A stretch of DNA of 64,000 nt from Microbacterium sp. JZ31 (GTDB lineage Bacteria > Actinomycetota > Actinomycetes > Actinomycetales > Microbacteriaceae), in NCBI RefSeq assembly GCF_016805985.1, contig NZ_CP017661.1, positions 1,922,001 through 1,986,000 of the forward strand. Direction: 5' to 3'. Below the pieces are notes generated by a model. That model was not told the origin of the DNA and made no database searches. It worked only from the letters and a program-made list of their open reading frames with translations. Below, piece by piece: positions 18,378 through 27,300 of this stretch. A program made the translations under genes and the position numbers. The stretch's first letter is position 1; each line of letters begins with the position of its first letter.

Positions 18378-19901
18378 TCAGCCGCGCGTGATCCCCGAGA
18401 CGTCGTGGAGGAAGCCGATGCGACCGTCGTCGTGGCGCACCACGAACGAGTCGCCGCGATCCTCGATCACGAGCGCCCACGCGGTCGGACCGATCCGGAA
18501 CATCGGCGTGCCGTAGGCGTCGACGATGTCGCGCTCCTCCGGCACGAGGGCCCAGAACGCCTGCGGCGCGGGAGCTGCGGGATCCGGCTGCGTCACGAGT
18601 TCGTCCTGCCACACGGGCTCCGGCTGCGTGATCGGCTCATCCTGCGCCACGGGCTCGGGTCGCGTGACCGGCTCATCATCCGACAGGATCGGGTGCACGC
18701 TCGTCGCGACGTCGTCCTCGGCGCTCTGCGCGGTCGGAGCGGCGTCGTGGCGCGGCGCCGGGGAGTCGTCGACCGCGTGGCGCTCGACGACCTGTTCGGC
18801 GATCGCCTCGGTCTCGGTCGTGAACGGTGGCTCGGCGACCGGTGGCTCGGCGACCGCCTCATCGTGTGCCGGCTCCCCTGCGTGCGCCGGCTCCTGTGGC
18901 GCGAGCGGGAACTGCTGCCCGTAGGCCGGCTGCCCGTACGGGGCCTGGCCCGGAGGCGGGAACTGCGGCTGCCCGTACTGCGGCGGCTGCCCGTACGGGG
19001 CGTGGCCGTGCTGCTGGCCAGAGGCGGGCTGCCCCCACTGCGGGGCGTAGCCCGGCTGCCCCCACTGCTGCTGCCCGTGCGCGGGCTGACCCCACTGCGG
19101 CGCCTGACCCGGCTGACCCCACGGCGAGGCCTGACCGGGCTGGCCGTACTGCGGCTGGCCGTACTGCGCCTGGCCGTACTGCGCCTGGCCGTAGCCCTGG
19201 GCTTGCGGCGGATACTGCTGCCCATAGGGCGCCTGGCCCTGCGGATGCGACCACGCCTGAGGAGCCGGCTGGCGCTCGGGACGCGGCCTCTGCGCGACCG
19301 GACGCGGCGACCGGGCCACGGGATGCGCGACCGTGTCGGCGCGGCCCGCGAAGTCGTCCTTGAACGGCGCGACGTACGGCGCCACGACCGTGAAGAACAC
19401 GCCCGCCACGGTCAGCAGCAGCTCGAGCCAGACCACGGCGGTGAGGCTGAACGGGAACTCGGCGATAACGTTCTGCACGCCGTAGCCGAGCCGGCTGAGC
19501 CACAGCACGGCGGCGACCGAGAAGGCGACCGATGCGAACTGGTCGACGGAGAGGGACCCGACGCGCACCCGCGCGGCCGGAGACAGCCGGCGGATCACGA
19601 GCAGCACGCCCGCCGCGACCGGCAGCGCGACGCCCAGCACCCAGTCGAGCGAGGCGCCCCAGATCGAGGCGTAATCCCGGAGGTCGTACATGGAGAAGAA
19701 CGACACGAGCAGGATCAGCCCCGCGAGCGCGACGAGGATCGCCTCGCGGATCGTCAACGGCCCCACGCCGTGCACCGGCGCGCCGGTCTCGCGCGTGCCG
19801 GGCATGCCCGTCGCCACGTCGGCGGCAGGGTTCCCCGCGCCGCCGGAAGCGGGAGCGGGCTGCTCGGGAGCCGGCGGAGTGGCCGGGTGCTGATCGGTCA
19901 C
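18378..19901 (-). CDS. four-span membrane protein with Gln/Tyr-rich YGQ/WGQ repeats
   Basis: A 507-residue protein of unknown function. Residues 1-48 are polar. Four spans follow (about 52-71, 87-104, 121-138, 151-175), a layout seen in small actinobacterial membrane proteins. Residues 221-330 are a low-complexity segment built from YGQ, WGQ, PQYGQP and related units, rich in Gln, Gly, Pro and aromatic residues, and very likely disordered. An acidic segment has three VTxPEPVxQDE-like repeats (411-441). The last 60 residues form a well-ordered block (FWALVPEERDIVDAYGTPMFR then ALVIEDRGDSFVVRHDDG), which looks like a small conserved domain. The gene lies between dnaE and hisD, all minus strand. 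Confidence 0.75.
   Translation of the reverse strand: MTDQHPATPPAPEQPAPASGGAGNPAADVATGMPGTRETGAPVHGVGPLTIREAILVALAGLILLVSFFSMYDLRDYASIWGASLDWVLGVALPVAAGVLLVIRRLSPAARVRVGSLSVDQFASVAFSVAAVLWLSRLGYGVQNVIAEFPFSLTAVVWLELLLTVAGVFFTVVAPYVAPFKDDFAGRADTVAHPVARSPRPVAQRPRPERQPAPQAWSHPQGQAPYGQQYPPQAQGYGQAQYGQAQYGQPQYGQPGQASPWGQPGQAPQWGQPAHGQQQWGQPGYAPQWGQPASGQQHGHAPYGQPPQYGQPQFPPPGQAPYGQPAYGQQFPLAPQEPAHAGEPAHDEAVAEPPVAEPPFTTETEAIAEQVVERHAVDDSPAPRHDAAPTAQSAEDDVATSVHPILSDDEPVTRPEPVAQDEPITQPEPVWQDELVTQPDPAAPAPQAFWALVPEERDIVDAYGTPMFRIGPTAWALVIEDRGDSFVVRHDDGRIGFLHDVSGITRG
18912..19241 (-). repeat. coding repeat: YGQ/WGQ low-complexity tract
   Basis: This part of the preceding gene encodes about 110 residues of short degenerate repeats (units of 4-12 residues ending in GQ or GQP). 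The DNA shows recurring CTGGCCGTACTGC and CTGCCCGTA strings. Tract length probably varies between strains. Confidence 0.7.
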
Positions 19902-19999
19902 GCTGATCCTCTCGAAGACATGGCGCGGGATGCGGTCGATCCTACCGACGCGCCTTATGGGCTCTCTGGGGCACTTCCACCCGTGTCATCCGGACCGGC

Positions 20000-22900
20000 T
20001 CAGCCGAGGCACTGCGGACCGAGCAGCGACTTGAGGTCGCCGAACAGGTCGGCCGTGATCCGCACCTGCATGGGCACCTCGAACACCTTCGCCGTGCGGC
20101 CCTTGTGCATCTTCAGGCGCACCTCGGTGTCGCCGCGGTGGCGACGCAGGACGTCGGCGAGATCCTGCACGACCTGCTCCGTCGCGCGCTGCTCTGGCAG
20201 CACGAGCGTGAGCGGACCGGCCTCATCGAAAGAGCCCACGTCCGGCGCGAACGCCGACTGCGCATGCAGGTTCATGCCGTCGTCCCGGCGCGACACGCGC
20301 CCCTTCACGACGAGGATCGCGTCCTGCTGCAGGATCGGCTGGAACTCGGTGTAGGTCTTGCCCATGAACATGACCGTGACCTCGCCCTCGAAGTCCTCGA
20401 CCGTGATCATGCCGTAGGGGTTGCCGCTCGACTTCGCGACGCGGTGCTGCGCGCTCGTCACGAGTCCCGCGACCGTGACCTGATCGCCGTCCTGCAGGTC
20501 CTCGGAGGCCAGCAGCGCGCTGATCGTGATCGTGCGGTGCTTCGCGAGCGGCACCTCGAGTCCCGCCAGTGGGTGGTCGGAGACGTACAGACCCAGCATC
20601 TCGCGCTCGAACCCGAGCTTGTCCTTCTTCGTCCACTCGGGACGATCCGGCACCTTCTGCACCGCCTGCGGCTCGTCCCACAGGCTGTCGAAGTCGAAGC
20701 CGATCGCGCCGCCGGCCGCATTGCGCTTGTCGGTGACGGCGACCTCGACCGCACCCTCGTGGATCTCCATCAGCGCGCGCCGCGTGGATCCCGTCGAGTC
20801 GAACGCGCCCGCCTTGATGAGCGACTCGACCGTGCGCTTGTTCGCGACATGCAGCGGGACACGGTTCAGGAAGTCGTGGAACGACGTGTACGGACCCTCC
20901 TCGCGCGCGGCCACGATGCCGTCGACCACGTTGGTGCCGACGTTGCGGACGGCGCCGAGCCCGAAGCGCACGTCCTCGCCGACGGCGGCGAAGTAGTTGA
21001 TCGACTCGGAGACGTCCGGCGGCAGCACGCGGATGCCCATGCGGCGGCACTCGTTGAGGTAGAGCGCCATCTTGTCCTTGGAGTCGCCCACGCTGGTCAG
21101 CAGCGCGGCCATGTACTCGGCCGGATAGTGCGCCTTGAGGTAGGCCGTCCAGTACGACACGAGTCCGTAGGCCGCGGAGTGGGCCTTGTTGAAGGCGTAG
21201 TCGGAGAAGGGCAGCAGGATGTCCCACAGCGCCTTGATGGCGCCGTCGCCGAAGCCGCGCTCCTTCATGCCGCCCGAGAAGCCCTCGTACTGCTTGTCGA
21301 GCTCCGACTTCTTCTTCTTTCCCATCGCGCGGCGGAGGATGTCGGCCTGTCCCAGGCTGAACCCGGCGACCTTCTGCGCGATGGCCATGACCTGCTCCTG
21401 ATAGATGATCAGGCCGTAGGTCGTGTCGAGGATGTCGCGCAGCGGCTCCTCGAGCTCGGGATGGATGGGCGTGATCGGCTGGAGGCCGTTCTTGCGCAGC
21501 GCGTAGTTCGTGTGCGAGTTGGCCCCCATCGGACCCGGCCGGTACAGCGCGATGACGGCCGAGATGTCCTCGAAGTTGTCGGGCTTCATGAGGCGCAGCA
21601 GCGACCGCATCGGCCCGCCGTCGAGCTGGAACACGCCCAGCGTGTCGCCGCGCGCGAGCAGGTCGTACGCGGGGCGGTCGTCGAGATCGAGCTTCTCGAG
21701 ATCGAGCTCCTCGCCACGGTTCATCCGGATGTTGTCGAGCGCGTCCGAGATGATCGTCAGGTTCCGCAGGCCCAGGAAGTCCATCTTGATCAGGCCGAGC
21801 GACTCGCACGCCGGGTAGTCGAACTGCGTGACGATCTGGCCGTCCTGCTCGCGGCGCATGATCGGGATGATGTCGAGCAGCGGCTCGCTCGACATGATCA
21901 CGCCGGCCGCGTGCACGCCCCACTGGCGCTTCAGCCCCTCGAGACCGACCGCGCGGTCGTACACCGTCTTGGCCTCGGGGTCGGTCTCGATCAGCGAGCG
22001 GAACTCGCTGGCCTCCTTGTAGCGCGGGTGCTCGGGGTCGAACATGCCGTCGAGCGGCATGTCCTTGCCCATCACGGCCGGGGCATCGCCTTCGTCAGGC
22101 GCTCGCCCATCGAGAACGGGAACCCCAGCACGCGGCCCGCGTCCTTGAGCGCCTGCTTGGACTTGATCGTGCCGTACGTGACGATCTGCGCGACGCGCTC
22201 GGAGCCGTACTTGCGCGTGACGTACTCGATCACCTCGCCGCGGCGGCGGTCGTCGAAGTCGACGTCGAAGTCGGGCATCGACACGCGGTCGGGGTTCAGG
22301 AAGCGCTCGAAGATGAGGCCGTGCTCGAGCGGGTCGAGGTCGGTGATGCGCATCGCGTACGCGACCATCGAGCCCGCACCCGAGCCACGGCCCGGCCCCA
22401 CGCGGATGCCGTTGTCCTTGGCCCAGTTGATGAAGTCGGCGACCACCAGGAAGTACCCGGGGAAGCCCATCTGCAGGATGATGCCGACCTCGTACTCCGC
22501 CTGCTTGCGGACCTTGTCGGGGATGCCCGCGGGGTACCGGTAGTGGAGGCCCTTCTCGACCTCCTTGATCAGCCAGCTGTCCTCGGTCTCCCCGTCGGGC
22601 ACGGGGAAGCGCGGCATGTAGTTGGCCGACGTGTTGAACTCGACCTCGCACCGCTCGGCGATCAGCAGCGTGTTGTCGCACGCCTCGGGGTTGTCGCGGA
22701 ACAGGTGACGCATCTCCTGCGCCGTCTTGACGTAGTAGCCGTCGCCGTCGAACTTGAAGCGGTTCGGGTCGTCGAGGGTCGATCCCGACTGCACGCACAG
22801 CAGCGCCGCGTGCGCGTCGGCCTCGTGCTGGTGCGTGTAGTGGGAGTCGTTGGTCGCGACCAGCGGGATGTCGAGATCCTTCGCGATCCGGATCAGATCC

Positions 22901-23511
22901 GTCATCACACGGCGCTCGATCGACAGGCCGTGGTCCATGATCTCGGCGAAGTAGTTCTCTTTGCCGAAGATGTCCTGGAACTCCGCGGCGGCCGCGCGCG
23001 CGGCGTCGTACTGTCCCAGGCGCAGCCGCGTCTGGATCTCGCCCGACGGGCAGCCGGTCGTGGCGATCAGGCCCTTGCCGTAGGTCTGCAGCAGCTCGCG
23101 ATCCATGCGCGGCTTGAAGTAGTAGCCCTCCATGCTCGACAGCGAGCTCAGCCGGAAGAGGTTGTGCATGCCCTCCGTCGTCTGGCTCCACATCGTCATG
23201 TGGGTGTACGCACCCGAGCCCGACACGTCGTCGCTGCGCTGGTCGGGCGAGCCCCACTGCACGCGCGACTTGTCGCTGCGGTGCGTGCCGGGCGTGACGT
23301 AGGCCTCGAGGCCGATGATCGGCTTGACGCCCGACGCCTTCGCGGCCTTGTAGAACTCGAACGCCGCGAACGTGTTCCCGTGGTCGGTGACCGCGATCGC
23401 CGGCATGCCGTAGTCGGCCGCCGCCTGCGTCATCGCCCCGATCTTCGCCGCCCCGTCGAGCATCGAGTACTCGCTGTGCACATGCAGGTGGACGAAGGAG
23501 TCGGAGGCCAT
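20000..23511 (-). CDS. dnaE: DNA polymerase III alpha subunit, frameshifted as read
   Basis: The replicative polymerase. The N-terminal frame (23511 to 22072) has the PHP domain (HLHVHSEYSMLDG, residues 8-20), polymerase motifs VGPGRGSGAGS, and the catalytic acidic PDFDVDFD (413-420). It then stops after TKAMPRP. The rest continues in another frame from about 22083 to 20000: PAVMGKDMPLDG, YRPGPMG, the YQEQVM region, the finger/HhH and OB-fold (ITVEDFEGEVTVMF), ending at LLGPQCLG. The expected join is TKAMPPAVMGKD. Restoring one G/C in the G4 run at 22080-22083 gives an uninterrupted 1170-residue protein. As dnaE is essential, a base-calling error is the likely cause. Confidence 0.93.
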
Positions 23512-23665
23512 GGATCGAGTCTAGGTTTCGCCTCCGACATGGCGGCCCGGCACCGCCGGGTGTCGGGATCGCCGGGCGCGTCGTCGCGCGAAGATCCTGC
23601 TTCGAGAGGACGGATCCGGCGCAGGGCTCCTCGGGAACGCGGGCCGCCTCGACCCGGAGCCGGGA

Positions 23666-24286
23666 TCAGTCGGTGGGTGCCGCGCGGTCGTCGATCCGGT
23701 CGGTCATGCCGTCGACGCGGGCGATCGCATCGTCGAGCCCGGCGACGGCCGCCCACAGGTCCGGATGCGCCGCGCGCACGTCGGGGAGGGTCATGCCTGC
23801 GGAACGCAGGGTCGCGAGGTCGAAGCTGAGGTTGGTGCGCGCGCTGGCGAGGGCGGCGCGCAGCGCGGCGGCGGCGACGGCGACGTCCGCGACGAGGGCG
23901 GGATCACCGTGCGCCGCCAGGTGCTCGAGGTCCGGGATCGCGGCACGGGCGCGCCCGCCCAGGCGCGCCGACGACCGCGCGGCCTCGAGCGACGCCTCCC
24001 GGATGGCCTCGGCACGGCCGTCGTCGTCGCGGCGGAACGCGGCGCCGAAGGCGGCCGACGCCGCGGCGTCGGCGTCGGCGGCGTCCAGCGCCTCATCGCG
24101 CAGGGCGCGCGCCCGCTCCCCCACCTCGATCGCGTCGGAGTAGCCCGCGACCATCGAGATGAGACCGGCCGCGAGCGCGAGCATGACCCCGGCCGCCGCT
24201 CCCCCGCCCGGGTCGCCCTTCGCCTCGCCGAGGCGCGCGGTCCACCGGTCGATGCTGGCGTCGCGTGTGGTGATCCGCTGTGACAT
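23666..24286 (-). CDS. cyclodeaminase/cyclohydrolase family protein
   Basis: A 206-residue, Ala-rich helical protein of the FTCD_C/FchA family (formiminotetrahydrofolate cyclodeaminase, methenyl-THF cyclohydrolase). The diagnostic GDPGGGAAAG-M-ALAAGL segment is at residues 25-44. A conserved late helix pair ends with ALASARTNLSFDL and the DLWAAVAGLDDAI helix. It probably acts in one-carbon folate metabolism, but no folate or histidine-degradation gene is adjacent, so substrate is inferred only from family. Initiates at ATG 24286. It is 154 nt upstream of dnaE on the same strand. Confidence 0.75.
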   Translation of the reverse strand: MSQRITTRDASIDRWTARLGEAKGDPGGGAAAGVMLALAAGLISMVAGYSDAIEVGERARALRDEALDAADADAAASAAFGAAFRRDDDGRAEAIREASLEAARSSARLGGRARAAIPDLEHLAAHGDPALVADVAVAAAALRAALASARTNLSFDLATLRSAGMTLPDVRAAHPDLWAAVAGLDDAIARVDGMTDRIDDRAAPTD

Positions 24287-24339
24287 GCGCTCATCCTGTC
24301 TGCCCCCGCGCCCCGCGGCCAGGACTTGACAGGCGCGGC

Positions 24340-27300
24340 TCACCGCAGGGACGACACCGCGACGAAGGCCTTCTGCAGCGCGACCTTCTGCTGCTCGTAG
24401 CGGACGGCGATGTAGATCAGCAGCGCACCGGCGAGCCCCGCCCACAGCCACCACGGCACGACCGTGTAGGCCGTGGAGATCCACGGCCACAGCTGCGCGA
24501 CGCCGTGCACCACGGCGACGGCCGACCCCAGCACGAGCGGCGCCTGCAGTCTGCCGAGCGCGCCGACGACCACGAGGGCGACGGCGACGACGCCCAGTGC
24601 CACGACGCGCCACAGCGCAGAGGGACCGAGGTCGTGCAGCAGCGACGGGATCAGCAGCAGCGCCAGTCCCGGGCCGACGGCCGGCCAGCTGCGGGCCCCG
24701 GCGACGCGACGCATCCGGAGCGCTCCCAGGGCGAACAGGCCGAGGGCCGGCGGAACCGTCAGCAGCTCGACCGGCCGCAGGCCCAGCGCGAGCGTCGTCA
24801 GCACGAAGAACGCGGCGGCTGCGGCGGCGGCGATCCACGGCGCCGATCCGAGGCGGGCGCGCTGGGCGAAGCCTCCCCCCGCGACGGCGGTGAGCACGAC
24901 GGTCGTCACGCCGGCGACGAGCCGGGCCCCGAGCTCCGGCAGCGTGAACAGGGCCCCGAGCTCGCCCAGCGCCAGCACCACCGCTCCGACACCGAGGGCG
25001 CCGGCCGCGCCCCGGCGGAGCCGGGGGTCGCTCGCGCGCAGGAACGCGACGGTCGCGACCGCGGCGACGGCGAAGAAGCACGCGAGCGGCCAGCCGGCCG
25101 CCTCCCCGGCGGGATCGCCGTCCGTCGCCGCCAGGTAGCGCGGTCCCGCCGCGATGACCGCGATCGCCGCGCCACCGACGGCGAGGACCGCGCCGAAGCG
25201 GGTCCACGCGCGCGGGCGCAGCAGCCAGGCCCCGAGCGCGCCGCCCAGCGTCGCCGCCGCGAAGGTCGCCACCGTCGGCGTGAGCGCGTCGCCGCCACGG
25301 AACGCCGCGGCGATCGCCGTGAGCGCCACGCCGGCGATGGGCGCCACGAGCGTCGAACCGGAGGCGGCGGCCCCCCGACGCCAGACGATGACGGCGCCGA
25401 GCAGGACGGCACCGGCCCCCGCCACCACCGCCGGCACGGCTGCGTCTTCCACCGCCACCAGCGCGCGCAGCCCCATGAGCAGCGCGCTCGCCGAGAGCGC
25501 GAGCGCGGACGGCACCGCGAGCGGGTGACGCAGCGATGCCGCGACGAGCGCGAGCGTCGTGGCGACGACGATCACGATCCACGTCCGGACATCCGTGACC
25601 GGCGCCGTCAGGCTCGGCACGATGGCGACCGCGATCCCGCACAGCCACACGACGTGCTCCACGAACGATCGGTCGTCCGGCGTGCGAAGACGCCGGCGCA
25701 GCGCCACGAGCGCGCCCAGCGCGAGCATCACCGCGACGGGCAGCGATACCAGCTCGAGCGGCTCGTACGTGCCGCGCAGCAGCGCATCACCGCTCAGGAG
25801 CAGCGCTCCGACGAGAGCGGCCCACCGGGAGACCCCGCCGAACGGCGCCCTCCGAACGGACGCCGAGGCGACGTGCACGGCCGCGAGCACGAGGAACGCC
25901 GCCGCATCGACCGGCACGCCGCGCGGCAGCGCCAGGAAGGCGGAAAGCGACAGGAGCACGCTGAGCGGCGGCACGACGTGCGCGAACACCCCGGGTCGCT
26001 GCGGCGCACGCGCTGCTCCGTAGGCAGCGAGGTACGCGATGACGACGGGCAGGAGCAGCCAGGCGGGCGCCGCCTCCTCGGGCACCGGTCGGAACGCGAA
26101 CATGCGGTCGAAGAGGCCGCCGAGGATCGCCGCGAGCGCGGTCGTGGCTCCGGACGCCGCGAGGCCGGGAACGCGGCGCACGGGCGACCACGTCAGCGCG
26201 AACGCGAGCGCGGCGGCGACGAGCATCACGACGACACCGCGCGCTCCGGGCTCGCCGGCGAGCTGCACGAGCCCGAACACGAATGCGAGCACGATCGCCA
26301 CGCAGGCCTCGCGGCTGCGCCGCAGGAGCACCAGGGCGACGCACAGCAGCGCGAAGACCACCGCGGTCGGGATCAAGCGCAGCTCGTCGGTCCCCTCGAG
26401 CACATGACTGCTCAACCAGGTCCACCACGCCAGCACCGCCGCGCCGACTGCGGGCCAGATCAGCAGACGACGCCACGCGAGCGGTCGTGGGGCGGACGGA
26501 CGAGGATCCGCCCCCGGTGCCGGCGCCGGATCGCGCCACCCGCGCGAGAGGCTCGCCGCGCCGAACGCGACGGCGAGGAACCCGCACACCAGCCAGCGCT
26601 GCGGATCCGGCACCCACCAGACCGAGGCGAGCGCGACCACGGCCGCACCGATCTCCGCGCTGCCGCGCAGCCCGCCCGGCACCACCCCACGCATCGCGAG
26701 CACGGCGGCCGGGACGACGACGAGCGCGGCGGTCGCCACGACGGCGACGAGCGCCCCCGCCGGCACGAGCTCTGCCATCGCGGAGCCCGTCGGCAGCGCG
26801 CTCGCGTCGAGCGGCAGGCCGGTCGCCGCGGCGACGCACACCAGCGCCAGTGACGCGAGCGCGGGGGCGAGGAGGCCGGACGCGACGCGTCCCTCGGGGC
26901 CGCGATGGCGCAGCGCCACCAGCGCGAGCAGCACGACCGTCGCGCCGGTCAGGACGGCGCCCACGACGCCGTCGCCGAGCAGCGCGTCGGTCGTCTCCGG
27001 CAGCACGGCGAGCCCGCCCCCGAGCAGAGCGAGCGCGAGCGGACCGAGACCGAGCGCGGCGAGCGCGACGCCGGAGGCCGCGCGCGTCCGCCGCGCGATG
27101 GTGCGATCGCGCACGAACAGGGCCGCGGCGAGCACCGCCACGGCCAGCCACCGGATGAGCACGACACGCGTGGCATCACCGCCCGGCGACCGGTCGAGCA
27201 GCGCCGCGAGCGCGAACGGCGCCGACAGCGTGACGATCGCCGCGAGCGCGACGGGGGCGATCGCCGCGGCTGCCAGCGCCCCGCCCCGCGGGCGCAGCAC

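Noticed and set aside
22072..23511. Programmed frameshift or split DnaE subunits (intein-like)
   Set aside because: No slippery heptamer, stimulatory hairpin or intein motifs are visible at the join, and the missing base sits in a C run; error is simpler.
23512..23665. Small gene between dnaE and the cyclodeaminase gene
   Set aside because: Short frames lack start/ribosome sites and conserved content; the gap is the likely dnaE promoter region.
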